This document shows positions 32,015-43,494 of a stretch of DNA of 64,000 nucleotides, piece by piece. The DNA is from Ceratotherium simum simum (Eukaryota; Chordata; Mammalia; Perissodactyla; Rhinocerotidae), in contig NW_004454229.1 in NCBI RefSeq assembly GCF_000283155.1, positions 6,646,109-6,710,108 on the forward strand, given 5' to 3'. Position numbers and translations under genes: made by a program. The notes under the pieces are model-generated. The model searched no databases. It was not told the DNA's origin and worked only from the letters and a program-made list of their open reading frames with translations. The stretch's first letter is position 1, and every line of letters begins with the position of its first letter.

Positions 32015-34545
32015 GCAAGACCAGCAGGCTTGCAACCACACGCAGCCCATTGTCAGGGCTTCTGCCTCCCACTCGGGGCCCCAGGCCCCATGCTACAGGG
32101 AGCTGAAGGAGCCTGTAGGAACCAGAGGCTCTGCAAGGGTTCACCAGAAACGGACATTTTCCGGACCCAATTCAGGGATTCAGGTCCCTGTCAATTGTTC
32201 CAAGGCACAATCCCAAGCAGGGAGCCCCCAGTTTCTTAGGAATCTGGATGCCATGGCAGCAAATGCTCTACACAAAACAGCTGCCCCAGCTGCACCTCTC
32301 CCTGAACTGGGGGAGGGGACGGCCCTGGCTGGCTGTCCTCCTCACCTCACAATTCATGGTAGGCTGCCAAGGCTGGGGCAGGCAGGAGAGAGGAGCCCCG
32401 GATTGCTTTTTGGGTGGATTTTGGTCATATGTTCCACAAGCTGTGGGGAGAGCCTTCAGCGTACACTAAGGGACAGTACACCAGACAATCCAGGTTTATA
32501 CCTGCTGCCTGGCCCACTGATGCATAGCAGGGCCTGCTTATAAAAGCATCCTGGTTTAGATGCCGGTCCCTAACACACACACACACTCAGAGCCTTAGCC
32601 AAAGGAGGAAAGAGACCTGCATCCATCCCCCATAGGCAGCCCCCAAAGCAGAGAGGGCAGGTCTGCAAACCTACAGGAAATTGCTTTCAAGGGCTCTCAC
32701 CGCTGGGCTCTCCATCACACCCGAGCCAGACAGAGACCTGGGCCAAACTCCGCTGTCAACAGAAAAAAGCAAAAATCAATAAACCTAACTGCTGCCACCA
32801 CAGAGGGAAGGCTGCCCCAAGGGGCACTGGTGCCAGGTGAAGGAGGACTGGTGGTGACCATGAGGGAGGTGTCACCAACCCCTTACCTTACACCCCCACC
32901 TCAACCTGCAGTTCAGAGAGGAGGAGTTAATAACACACCCCAGGAGTCAGCCAGCCTGGCCTCGCTCGCCTCCATGTGCCTCCTCCAAGCCCACCCAGTC
33001 CTTCCCCTTTCATTCAGCCTCGTGGTTACCAAACTCTTCCTGGCATCCAGGCTAAGATGTTACTACAAATCAGCCCACCAGCAGTCCCTTGGGGCAAAGA
33101 AGAGCAAGGGCAACCCCTTGTTCACTGGGGCCCCTCTCCGCCACCCGTCATCTCACTCACCTCCCCCTGGCCATTCTCCACCAGATTGAAGAGAAGTACT
33201 CAGCATGCCCTGCCTGTCACCCACAAGGTGAGGACACTGGGTCTATCTGCTGACACAGCCCAAATCGCAATACAACCAGCAGTCAAAACACTCCTTCCCT
33301 GAGCCTAAATCTGAAGGACACAACTGGCCCAGAAATCAGCAAGGACAGGCCCCTACCCTCACCAACACGGGCTGCAAGGAGACACCAATAACAGATGGCC
33401 AACGCAGGCCGCTTCTCTGGAGCACCCAACTCTGGGTGGGGGATCACCACAGCAGCAGTGGAACAGGGGTCCTGGATGCCTGTTAAGACAGAGCCTGGGA
33501 ATACTGAGGAAATAGCTAATTACCATCACTGAAGGCATTGTTAAATGGTTTATTAAACTTGGGAAAAAAAAATACATCAACATCTATCAATGCAAATGCT
33601 TTTCTATACACCAAGCCCTTGAAACTTTCCTCATTCCAAGTAGAAATAAAGGTTTATACATGCGTATGCACATAGAAGAATATGTCCCAAGATAATAACC
33701 TCCATATGTAAAGTCATCTCTACAGAAAGAAACACAGGAACACGCCAGGCTGGAGAGACAAAGGCATCTTCTCTGGGTAAGGGGACGTTATATTACAGAA
33801 GGGTGTGCACGCACACACACTTAAACCAGATGCCGAATCATTTCCAGATGCTATAGTCTAGGATATCCTTTGTGAAGGGAGAGGAGAAAAAAGCTTGCCC
33901 TTCATGTCCAGATACATGGGTTCAGGTTACATGAAACAGGATTAGTTCAGAAAATAGTGTAACTTCACAGCCAAGGCCAAATCCAAAGAATGAAAACCAT
34001 GTAAACAGCCAACACGCCTACAGGACTGAACCCAGCAACAAGAGGCCAACGACTTCTGGTTTTGCTCCAACACTCCCTTGCTCCCCCTCACACCTGTGGT
34101 CTAACGAGGAGTGGGGGTCTCTCAGGCCTAATAACAGGGCTTGAGTTCCTCCCACTACAAATCCAGTGGCATCCAACCCAGGGGAGAGGTCACAGGATGT
34201 GGTGCCCGCCTCTGCCCGGCTGTCATCTCTGACCCAAGGCCATGCCAATCAGCTGGCCAGCCCTCCACCAGCAACCTCCCCAGCCTGAGCGCTCCCCACC
34301 AAGGACGAGCAGTGTCTGTGCCCACAGCCTGGCTGCAGAGAAAGAAGAAGCCCCAGAGAAGGGGCCAAGAATAGTGGGGTCCCTTGCCCCAATCACCTGC
34401 CAGCACCCACAGCCAAGGCAACAATCATCTGGTGAAGCCGCCCTGTGCCTCCTAACACAGGCCTTTTCCCACTAGTCCACGCCACCTGCCCTTCCAGAGA
34501 GCCTCCAACCACAGGTCCGCGTGAGTCTCACTCACTCTCTTGAAA
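32015..34545. other. Long non-coding spacer
   Basis: No gene recognised. The 180-codon plus frame at 32001-32543 shows no domain. Short CA patch at 32572-32585. The AT-richer stretch at 33490-33720 ('gttaaatggtttattaaact', 'catatgtaaagtcatctc') could be old LINE or an unassigned relic. 32940-33190 is C/T-rich and may be diverged L2, but not firmly. Confidence 0.35.
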
Positions 34546-34549
34546 ATCA

Positions 34550-34725
34550 CTAGTCACAGACCTGAAGGGCTGGAAGGTCACTGAAGGTTATCTAGACCAA
34601 ATCATCTTATCTCCAGATGATGATTAACGCTCAGAAAGGTTAAGCAACTTGCCCAAGGTCACAAGGCTCACAAGTAGAAGAGCTGGGATTAGATCCCAGA
34701 GCTGCCTAGCTAAGCTTGCACTCCT
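34550..34725 (-). repeat. MIR SINE
   Basis: 'tcagaaaggttaagcaactt', 'gcccaaggtcacaaggctca' and 'gagctgggattagatcccag' are a well-preserved reverse MIR. Confidence 0.9.
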
Positions 34726-34959
34726 GCCACTCAGCTAAGTCCCAGTAAACCAGCTGCTGCTACCAGTCCTGGGAGGCAAAGGAAGTGCCACCTGGGATCA
34801 TCAGACACTGGCAGCCAAGAGGGTGGCAGGAGCAGCAGGGGAAGGGAACCTACACGGCAGTCGGTACCTGCAGTGGCCCCGCGGGAGAGGCAGCAGCAGA
34901 TGGGAGATGCAAGGAAACCAAGTGGAGCAGGGGTGGCAGAGTGGGGAGGACACAGAACT

Positions 34960-35105
34960 GGGGGCCAGGAGACCGGGGTTCTAGTCCTGGCTCTGCCGCT
35001 GCTGACCTGAGATGCCTTGGCAGGGTCAAGCTGCAAATCTGGGCCTTGTTTCCTCATCTGCAAAATGGACGGGTGGACAACACGATCTCGAGAGCCCCCT
35101 TCAAG
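34960..35105 (+). repeat. MIR SINE
   Basis: 'ggttctagtcctggctctgc', 'ttgtttcctcatctgcaaaa' and 'tggacgggtggacaacacga'. Plus-strand MIR. Confidence 0.85.
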
Positions 35106-35129
35106 TCACAGGGCCTGAGTACAGCCTCA

Positions 35130-35245
35130 GCCATACTTGCTGGTCATGTGGCCTCCAATAAGTCACTTCACCTCTTGGGCCTCCATTCCCTGACCTGAGA
35201 CAAGGAGGTGACAGGATCCTCGGCTCCCTGGTAAGGCTCCGAGGA
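35130..35245 (+). repeat. MIR SINE, second copy
   Basis: 'ggtcatgtggcctccaataa', 'gtcacttcacctcttgggcc' and 'tccattccctgacctgagac'. A separate MIR core directly after the first. Confidence 0.7.
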
Positions 35246-35769
35246 GGCCGTGTAAGCCTAAGGGGGCCCCTGAGTGCCCTGCCATCAGGAGGGACCAGAG
35301 CCGGCTGACTAGCTCCCCTGCCCTGCAGCCAAGGCTGCAGCTGGACAAGGGGCCCGAGTGGGAGTCAAATGCAACAGCGAGTCAGGCTGACTGCCCACAG
35401 GGGACCAGAGGGGACAAATAAAGTGTGTCACTGCTGGCACTCAGGTCAGGAGGCGAGCAAACACACTGAACACGCCTCCTCCCACGCAGCATTGTTCCCG
35501 GTGCCTTGGTCAGCAGTTCTGCTGTGCTTGACAGCCGGGGCTTCCTAATAGGACAGGCTGGCCCGGCGGACACCCGGTCACTTCCCCCCCTGTGGTCCAC
35601 GGGGACATACCACTGCCTGGGGGTGGGGGATGTGCCAGGAAAGCTGGGCTTGTCTTCAACAAAGGACTGGGAGCCAGCTAGCTACAGGGTGGGCCCTGGG
35701 GGCCTCTCATACCCAACACAGGTGGTCTCCTCCACCCTCCCGTCTCTGCGAGCATCCCTGACCAGTGGG

Positions 35770-35990
35770 CAGTCACTCGGCAGCAGGGAGCTCACTACCT
35801 CCCTCAAGAGGCCCAATCCATGGCCACCTGGTGTCCAGATTTAGGAGAGCAGAAGCCTTTCCCATTTATGTCCACCCACTGGCCGTGGTTCTGCCCTGGA
35901 TCCAAACACAACAGACAGCGTCCTGCAGACAGGCTGCCTCAAAGAACAAAGAGCACAGCCAGCTCTCTCCCTACCCACTGCCCCCTCCCC
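35770..35990 (+). repeat. Ancient interspersed repeat (LINE CR1/L2-like)
   Basis: 'agggagctcactacctccct', 'tttatgtccacccactggcc' and 'gtggttctgccctggatcc' follow the order of a widespread old mammalian repeat. I recognise the family pattern but am unsure of its name. Confidence 0.5.
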
Positions 35991-36014
35991 AACCAGTACT
36001 ACTCTCCAAGGCTG

Positions 36015-36230
36015 CACGGCCTAGAAATTAACTCTAAGCCAGGCTACCTGGGTTTGAATCCCAGCTCTGCCACTTACAAGCTTATCATCTTGGGCAACTT
36101 ACTTAACCTCTCTGTGCCTCAGTTTCCTCACCTGTAAAACAGAGATAGTAATGGAGTTGACATACATAAACTGTTTAGAAGGGTACCTGGCACACAGTGA
36201 GGACCACAGAAAAGTCAGACGCTATTAAAA
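36015..36230 (+). repeat. MIR SINE, nearly full length
   Basis: 'gcctacctgggtttgaatcc'-type head (read here as 'ggctacctgggtttgaatcc'), then 'cagctctgccacttacaagc', 'ttacttaacctctctgtgcc', 'tcagtttcctcacctgtaaa' and 'acctggcacacagtgaggac'. One of the best-preserved MIRs in the window. Confidence 0.95.
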
Positions 36231-36319
36231 CTGCCTTCAAGCTGAACGCCATCATTTCCTTTGGCATTTCTTCATTCAGAATCCCCACCATCTACTAACT
36301 CTCTAGTTCAATCCAGATA

Positions 36320-36480
36320 GCACGGGCTCTGGGTTCCAGTGGGTTCTGCCACTTTCCTGCAAGTAACTTCACCTGCCAAGCCTGGGGTTTCTCATCCAAA
36401 AAGAGGATCCTCTGACCTACCTCAAAGGAGGACGTCGAGGATGGAATGAGAATGCACGTGAAGCAGCTAGCTATTACTAT
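36320..36480 (+). repeat. MIR SINE
   Basis: 'cacgggctctgggttccagt', 'ggttctgccactttcctgca', 'gtaacttcacctgccaagcc' and 'ggatggaatgagaatgcacg'. Diverged plus-strand copy. Confidence 0.75.
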
Positions 36481-36499
36481 GAATTATTAACAGTAACAA

Positions 36500-36800
36500 C
36501 ATCATCCTTCTCCTTTTGGACGTGATCCTTGTCCAGTGGGCCTGCGCTACTTTCTTTCAGCGACGGCCCACCGCTGGCGCACAGAACCAACTATCAGGTA
36601 AATTCGAGGGTCACTTGCTCGCTCGCTGTTCAAATGAAGCTTCCTCACCCTGTGCCTGTGAAGTTGATTTTTTTTGAACCCACATACAGGACTTTACATT
36701 TATGCCTATTAAATTTCACCCTGTTGTTTTCAACCTGGAATGGGAGCGGGAGGATTTGCTCATCAGCCTTGACTCAACCAGCACAGAGGCACTGTCCCCG
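36500..36800. promoter_or_regulatory. Candidate conserved block containing an L3/CR1-like piece
   Basis: CpG-retaining sequence ('cagcgacggcccaccgctgg', 'cactTGCTCGCTCGCTG') precedes 'aggactttacatttatgcct' and 'attaaatttcaccctgttg' (about 36690-36730). The latter resembles a segment of an ancient CR1/L3-type repeat. Such pieces are sometimes retained as conserved non-coding DNA. Confidence 0.35.
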
Positions 36801-36899
36801 GAGGAGTTGCCATCCCTGAGAAATTACAGGGTCCAGAGAAAGCCGGACTCGCTGAACTAAGGAGGTGACAGCCACAGCTGCGAGGGCCTCGGCGAGCTC

Positions 36900-37240
36900 T
36901 GCCCTCTGTTTGCCCAACACCCGGACACAGGAGACGGCTCTTATTACCAGAGTCCCATCAAGGGGGGAAGTACCACGCTTTCAAAAATAAAGCCACATGT
37001 GCAAACTGTTGTCATAAACACAGCCCCCTTTCAAGGCCCCTACTGCATTCCTCCCCGCACAGTAATGTGTTTCATTTCTTCAACATAAACACAATCAGAT
37101 TTATTGCATTCCGGCAATATTTCCAGGATGGGGATTGAAAAAGCTGCATTTCCTGAGAACAAAAGGCACTTGTGCATAAGCATGCAAAGAAAAAGGAGAG
37201 AAAAGGCAAAAACCACCTTCCAGACTCTGGGTCCAGGTGA
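36900..37240. promoter_or_regulatory. Candidate conserved non-coding block, HOX and C/EBP-like sites
   Basis: Contains CACATGTG E-box (36994-37001), GTCATAAAC (37011-37019, posterior HOX-type), 'caacataaacacaatcag' and ATTGCATTCCGGCAAT (37103-37118, a 5-bp inverted C/EBP-like pair). Repeat-free and AT-rich. Confidence 0.45.
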
Positions 37241-37244
37241 GGGT

Positions 37245-37725
37245 GGGCCATGTCGAGAACCTCTATGCAATCTGCCCTGCAGTGGCTGCACGGGCAGGGG
37301 CAGATTTCAGGCTGGGATTCAAGATCATGTGTCCAGCCAGACTTGAAACGTGCCTGCCACAGACTGCAGAGCTTCTCACCATTTAAAGTTTATGTCTTCT
37401 GAGCCCAGACACGTCCACGCCACGAACCCTTTCTGGGACCCTGAGCGGCCCAACAAGGCGAGAGACTCATCCCAGCCTGTCCTCGGGAGACAGGTGTGCA
37501 CGCCCGGTCCTGTAAGACAAGCACTCTGTCCCCTGGAAGGTGGTGGAGAAGCAGGTGGAGCCGGGTTCTCGCTCAGACTCTCCTACTCCTTCTCCCAGCG
37601 AGATGAAACAGCACCCGCAGAGGGATTCCGGGGGAATGCAGGCAGGAAAAGGAAGCAGTTGGGGGAAGGGCAGGAGAAATGAGTCTCACAAGAAGGGAGG
37701 ACTCCGAGCTGAAGCCAATGTGATG
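37245..37725. other. Non-coding spacer
   Basis: G+C-rich, no gene, no repeat recognised. Confidence 0.35.
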
Positions 37726-37734
37726 TCATGGGAC

Positions 37735-37900
37735 AAGTACAGGCACTAGAGCCAGAGAGACTGCTCAAATTCCAGCTTCACCACTTCCTGTGTGGCTTTG
37801 CACAGATTACTTAACCTCTCTGAGCTTCAGCTACCATATCTGCAGAAAGAAGGGAATGAACGGGACCATATCTAAGGTTCTTTTAGCAATGACACTCCAG
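37735..37900 (+). repeat. MIR SINE
   Basis: 'acaggcactagagccagaga', 'ccagcttcaccacttcctgt', 'cagattacttaacctctctg' and 'agcttcagctaccatatctg'. Plus-strand MIR. Confidence 0.9.
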
Positions 37901-37904
37901 GTTC

Positions 37905-39405
37905 TAGCCAGGAACTTCTGCACCTTTGATGAGCACTAACTTTTTAAACCTCTCACCATCCATTCAGAAGGACAACAGTACAGTAGTCCATCTAGCTCCC
38001 TTTTACCTACTGATCTTTGCAGTAGGCAAGGTGAAAACAGTCTAGACTAAACAGATACTGACTGACATGGCCCCCACCTTGGGGGATCCACCCAAACCCC
38101 TCTGAAACCCTGGGAAGCCCCACCTCCCAGCCTCCTCCCCTCCTGCTCTCACAACATTAATGAGAAGGCACTGGATTCAATTCCTGCCCGAGTTCAGTGG
38201 GCACCCTCGGCTGACACGCACCTGGAGGTGGGGAGGAAAGAGCCAGCACTGGCCGGAGCCCCCCCAGCCCAGGGAGCCAGTGGGCACCTGGCAGATGCCC
38301 CTGCCTCTGCAGACCGGCCCAGCTCAGCAGCTCTTCGAAGTCAACAAAGGAAGGTTTTTCAAGTCCTAAAAGGCTTCTCAAGCCCGTTCTAATCTGTCTG
38401 CCATTTTGTTTCGTCTGCTCAGCTCAAGTCAAGGGGAACTTGACATTTGGAATACTAACTGCACATAATCCCACACCAAGGACAGGGCTTGGCAGGCCGC
38501 AGTGTCAGCATGTGGCTCACAAGGATGGAGGGGACACTCCAGACACTCCAGCTATCTGCAAAGGGTTCCACAAGGCACATGTTGGGTCAGGCCCCTCGGC
38601 CACCTGCACGGGACCACCCAGAACTGCCAGCTACCCCAAGGGCAGGGCTGTACCTAACTCACTGGCTTCCTCAATGCCCCGCCCAGGGTGTGGCAGAGAC
38701 GAGATGCAATGCTGGATGCTATGCTGGTAGAACCTATGTTGGACTGATGAACGCATACCAACGGTAGAAGTGGAGAGAGCACTGAATCAGTATTCTGCAC
38801 ACTCTAGACACAAGCCCCTGCTCCAAAGCAGCCATAACACGCTGGGCTGCCTCCAGAGAAGCACTCTGCTTCTCTGCACTCCCACTTTGCAACAGATCCC
38901 ACAGTCGGTCTTAACAGTGGGATCCGCCAGCAACCCTCCACCCCTGGGCCACATGTCTCAATCGGCAGGATTTACAGGTAGGACCACATGCCCGTCGCGT
39001 CATGAGGCCCAGTGTGCAGGCTGGGCCCCAGGGTTGGGGGAGCTGGTTGCCTTAACCCCTGCTGTGCAATAACCCATTCTGGCCTGCTCTTTTAAGAAGA
39101 AAAGGTGCAGAAGCGTCAAGAGGCCAGGCAGGAAGACTTCAAGAGCAGGCTTTGTGTGGCCGAGGCTGACCTCCAATCTCCAACCTCTGAAGTAACAAGG
39201 GCTGGGCTGTCACACAGCACCTTTTCTCAAACTTTTCAAAGACAGCGAGTCCTTTGGGTATAAAAATAAAATCCCAGGACCTCAGCTTAGTAAAATAAGA
39301 TATAACGACTATAACCACCTGTAACGTCACGTATGTATACAAATAAAGCTCAACAACAAATAAACCCAAAGTACATACTTGAAACCTCTTGTCCCCCAAT
39401 TCATG
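37905..39405. other. Non-coding spacer
   Basis: No gene recognised. 'ttttctcaaacttttcaaag' with 'cgagtcctttgggtataaaa' at about 39220-39260 is weakly reminiscent of a hAT element of MER20 type, but not firm. Confidence 0.35.
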
Positions 39406-39409
39406 AAGT

Positions 39410-39725
39410 CAACTACTGCCACTCACTGCCTCCTCCAGGAAGCCGCCTCTGATCACCCTGTATGATCCAGGTGCCCCTCTGCCATGTTCCCACAGCCCCT
39501 GTGCCCCCTACTATGACAGCACTGGATCCCAGTACCTCCAACAGAGCCTGGCACATATGCTTGGCTTCCACATGCTAAACTGAATTTACTTTCCATTTCC
39601 CCAACTGGACTATAAAATCCTTGAGGGACAATACTTTATTCAACTTCACTTTGCAAGTACCTGGAAAAAGGTCTAGCATGTCTCTCAAACTGAAAAACCA
39701 TCTGTTGAATAAACAAGGGAGTGGA
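39410..39725 (+). repeat. L2 LINE 3' end, long copy
   Basis: 'cctcctccaggaagccgcct', 'ctgatcaccctgtatgatcc', 'gtgccccctactatgacagc', 'actggactataaaatccttg', 'agggacaatactttattcaa' and 'aaccatctgttgaataaac'. Complete L2 3' block order. Confidence 0.92.
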
Positions 39726-39729
39726 TGAG

Positions 39730-40600
39730 CACATGGCTTCTTGCCTATGCTGTCCCTCCACCCCAGGAAGGAGTCTGAAGAGCCCTGGAAAATCTAAGCC
39801 CTAAGACAACTCCAAACCATCCGGGGTGACTGCACAGTCCCTTTGGGTCTCTCCACCTTTGGAGAAATATATATACCCAGGGGTATGAGCTTGAGTTTCC
39901 ATACAGACCCAGGCAGCAAAGGGAGTTCTCTCTTCCCGGCTGAGGCTAAGCAGGGACCCAACCACAAACATCCAGTAATGCCGAACATGACGCGAACAAT
40001 GTAAAAATAGCTCCTGGATCTCCTGCCCCCACCCTTCTCCCCAGCAACACAAAGGGCAGAATGCAGTGACACCCTAACAAGCCTTAGCTTGTTCCAGCAC
40101 GGACAGCCCCGGCCTCCGACATGTGCACCCGCTGCTGGGAGCCAACAGGGGGTTCCAAATTACATTTTAATTACCATAATTTTTCACAGGTACCTGAAAC
40201 CAGACCGTGACAACGGTGTAAGCAATCCCCAAGGATGATGCATGAGGGCCACGTTACAAGCTAGTCTTGTACACACACACCCCTGCCCCAATGCCCATCA
40301 TTTCATTGGGCACTTAACAGTTTGCAGAACACTTTCAGAGGCCTTCTCTCTCCCACAGGCTCTGGATTAAGACGACATGGTTTAATTCCAGCCTCTGAAG
40401 TACAGTGCCCTCTACAGAGACCTTGGATTACAAAGGGCGGGGGGAGGATTGGGAGTTTGGGGATACAATTCTTATCCCGCAGGGTTACTAGGAATATTAA
40501 AGATCAAATAGAAAGCTTAGTAAAGATTTTTAAAGAGAAAGCATCTATTTAGGATAATTCATGCTGGGCAGATAGTGGATGCTTAACAGACACAGTCTCA
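39730..40600. other. Non-coding spacer
   Basis: No gene or firm repeat. CCAACAGGGGGT at 40142-40153 is a weak CTCF-like core. 'aattacattttaattaccat' at 40157-40176 is an AT-rich homeodomain-like patch. Confidence 0.35.
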
Positions 40601-40609
40601 GTGTGGACG

Positions 40610-40860
40610 TGTCTATACCGCTAGTGGTTAAGAGAGTGAGCTCTGGAATTAATCTGCTTACATTTGAATCCAGGCTCTGCAACGTTTTAGCTGTGGGATC
40701 TTGGGCAAGTTAATTAACCTTTCTGGGCCTCAGTTTCATCAACTGGAAAATAAGGATGATAGTAGTAATTACTTCACAGGGTCAGGTGAGTCCAATGAAA
40801 TAAATACAAGTAAAGGACAAGCAGGTGCCCAGCCCTGGCACACGGCAAGCCCTCAAAAAA
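40610..40860 (+). repeat. MIR SINE, full length
   Basis: Head 'ctagtggttaagagagtgag', then 'aatccaggctctgcaacg', 'cttgggcaagttaattaacc', 'tttctgggcctcagtttcat' and 'cctggcacacggcaagccct'. It ends in a short A-run. Essentially complete. Confidence 0.95.
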
Positions 40861-41014
40861 AAATTAATGGGAGAGGAGGGAACTGCAAGTGCCTTAAACA
40901 AGGGAAAGGCAAAATGCATGGTTCAGCACTTAGTCCCCGATTCAGGCAGACATGGTAAGCGAGTTCTGGAAGGAAGGGTGGTGTGGGGAGCAGGGCCCGT
41001 AGCTCTCCTGCTCT

Positions 41015-41182
41015 AGTTGTCTTAACACTCACATCTTTCTTCCTCCACCTAGAGGATATATGCCTTCAACGAAGGAACTGTGTCATGCTGCTTTCTGGTA
41101 AGCCCTTGGGTCCCTGACATGTGACAGGCATAAAACTTCTGCTCAGTCAATATTTACAAAATTAATTGAACAAATTAATTTA
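41015..41182 (+). repeat. L2 LINE 3' end
   Basis: 'gaaggaactgtgtcatgctg', 'ctgacatgtgacaggcataa', 'ctgctcagtcaatatttaca'. Its tail contains two copies of AAATTAATT (41158-41166 and 41172-41180). Confidence 0.65.
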
Positions 41183-41194
41183 TCTCTCTTGCCT

Positions 41195-41420
41195 CTGTGC
41201 ATTCCAGATATCAAAAAGAGCAGGCCGCACAAAGAAAGTCCTCTAAAGGTGGCTTGTCTCTTTTCAGCAGCGGTAATATTTGCAAAGGGAGTCGGCGTCC
41301 CTGTGCGTGCCAGAGCACCAGCCCACCAACGCACTGTTTGCTGCCGCAGGGAAGCAGAGGCGCTTCCTCGTCGAGGCCCCGGGGGCTCTGTTCTCAGGGG
41401 GGGTGAGCTGCATCAAGTCC
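41195..41420. other. CpG-retaining unique block with exon-like borders
   Basis: A polypyrimidine tract and AG (cttgtctcttttcag, AG at 41266-41267) is followed 135 nt later by a strong donor-like ggg|gtgagc (GT at 41403-41404). The enclosed 135 nt is open in at least two plus frames and retains many CpGs. No protein homology recognised; a chance arrangement is quite possible. Confidence 0.2.
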
Positions 41421-41424
41421 ACCC

Positions 41425-42115
41425 ATGTCCCCAAATTGTAGGAATCCCCGCGTCTGCAAGCAGCGGGGAGGAGGAGACTAAGAGGCAAGTGGCTCCCACT
41501 GAAACCCCAAAAGAAAGCCTACAGGCAGTGAGGAGCAAGGACATGTTTTGTTTTTAGCCACAAATGATGGAAAGTTACTCGTGGAATGGTACAAATTCTG
41601 CTCCATCAGCCTCAGTACCTCTCCAGGAGCCCCAGTGGCTTCGCAGGGAAACGGTGACTGATGAGAGAGAGGACTTTCTCAGGCTCTCTCAGAGGTAGAG
41701 GAGGACACGGAAAAAGGAGATGAAACCTGGTGAGAGAGGAAAGATGGTCTCCGTGGACCACCAGTCCCCCCAGCCCAGGCAACAGAGGCTCCTACAAGTA
41801 AGTGGCTACAACTCCGTTGGCAGCGGGAGGCTGGGGTCCCCACCAGGGCCAATCCAAGAACCGAGGCTGTCCCTGAACCCCTCCCCTCACTGGGAGGCAC
41901 TGGGCTACACAATCAGAAAGATTCTAAAGCCACCTCTGCCGTGTTCTGAAGCAAGCAACCAAGTTCCCTGAGCCTCCGTGTCCTCCTCCATACATCGGAG
42001 CTACCACAATGGAGCCACTATACAGAGCAAGCAACACGATGCCCACCAAGGAGGCAACAGACACCTGGTACTTGATTCGTTACGTTTAACAATTAAACTG
42101 GGGCCCAAATAAAGG
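41425..42115. other. Non-coding spacer
   Basis: No gene or repeat recognised. Confidence 0.35.
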
Positions 42116-42119
42116 TCTT

Positions 42120-42195
42120 CAAAGGCTCTGCTATGTGATCTTGGCCAAGTCCTTTCTGTTCTCTGGGCTCCACGTCTTTCCACCCACAAAGGGAA
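42120..42195 (+). repeat. MIR fragment
   Basis: 'gctatgtgatcttggccaag' and 'tcctttctgttctctgggct' are the MIR core. Confidence 0.65.
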
Positions 42196-42449
42196 CAGGC
42201 TGGCTGGGACAACCTCCGAGACACGCCAGCTCTGGGATGCTGCAGCCCAGCCTACTGGACTGGAGGCAGAAGCCTTCCCTGTCAAGTGTTGGGGGCTCCA
42301 TCTGAAACCACATCCTGACCTCAGAGTGGGCCCGCACCTCTAAAAATATTAGGAAATGGGAGTGAATTATGATTACAGTGTTTATTCCCTCCACCCTCAC
42401 CCAAACTGCATCCCCGAGCCAAAAACAATCGACCCTGACCGCCCTCCAT

Positions 42450-42780
42450 CCATTCCATGAGGATTCACCACCCTCTACTGTGCCGTGCTGGGCAGTAAGC
42501 ATTTAGCAAACAGGACAGACCAGTCCCTGCCTTCCCCAAGCTTAACTGCTAAACGCTGTAAAATGTAAGTTATTTCCTTTATTACGCTTGTGGTAAGAGC
42601 TACAAGAAGAAGTACTCAGAGGCCTGGAGGTACATAACCGGAGGCCTGATCCACGCAGGGTCAGGAAGTGCCTTTTAGGCTGAGATGTGAAAGACAGACA
42701 AGCAGGTGCTAACCTGGAGACCAGGAGAAAGAGAAGGGAGGGACACACCTTCCAGGCAGAAGGAACAGCATCCAGAGGTT
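42450..42780 (-). repeat. L2 LINE fragment, long (reverse)
   Basis: 'cattccatgaggattcacca', 'gtaagcatttagcaaacagg', 'ccagtccctgccttccccaa', 'gcttttaggctgagatgtga'-like block (read as 'ccttttaggctgagatgtga') and 'ttccaggcagaaggaacagc'. This is reverse L2 from the 3' terminus inward. Confidence 0.75.
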
Positions 42781-42784
42781 CCAG

Positions 42785-43365
42785 GCAGGCTTTCAAATAT
42801 GGGTTGCCACCACAGCGCGTGAGGCCTCCTCCATCCCACCCACCCCCAGAGGAGTTTCCCGGAACCTCTGCATTTGGGTAAAGACTCCCTGCACAGACTG
42901 AGCCAGGAGAGATACAGAGGGCCCAGGGCACAGAAAGCAGGGCTGTCTCGGGCTCCAGGATCCAGGCACAGAGGACTGACACGCACATGGAGAAGGACCC
43001 TCCTCAAACACCCTTTTAGTTTTTCTAAGGTTTTGCTCCATCCCTGCCCCATACTCCCACTTGTTCTGCTTTGTGTCTTATTTGTATTTATTTATTTTTA
43101 AACTGGGGCCTGCTTACAGTCAAGTTAATGCATTTTTAAAAAGAAAGCCTTGAATATGCTGCGGCCTCTCTCAGAGATGGGTGGATCGATAGCCCTCTTA
43201 GGCATTCTTCCTCTGCCACCAGCAGGCCAGAGTGCGGGGCCCCGAGGCAGGCCCTGTGCTCCTGCAAAGTGGGCCTGAGAGCAAGGCTGACCCCCTCCCA
43301 TCCCAGGCTCGTCAGCCACACCCTGCCCTGCACGACCCACAGTAAAACCCAGGAAACAGGAGGAC
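42785..43365. other. Non-coding spacer
   Basis: No gene. An AT-rich patch 'tttgtatttatttatttt' lies at 43081-43098. Confidence 0.35.
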
Positions 43366-43369
43366 ACTC

Positions 43370-43490
43370 TGTCAGGGAGAGAACACTGGGCAGAGTCTAA
43401 AGACTTAAGTTCAAATCTCGGCTCAGTCTCTTGGCAGCCTTGAAATCTTGGACAAGAGACTTAGACCCCACTCGCTTAACTAAAAAGTAG
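43370..43490 (+). repeat. MIR SINE
   Basis: 'gtctaaagacttaagttcaa', 'atctcggctcagtctcttgg' and 'cttggacaagagacttagac'. Diverged plus-strand MIR. Confidence 0.7.
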
Positions 43491-43494
43491 GCAT

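Noticed and set aside
32001..32543. 180-codon plus-strand frame
   Set aside because: No known domain, no supporting splice signals, and biased composition.
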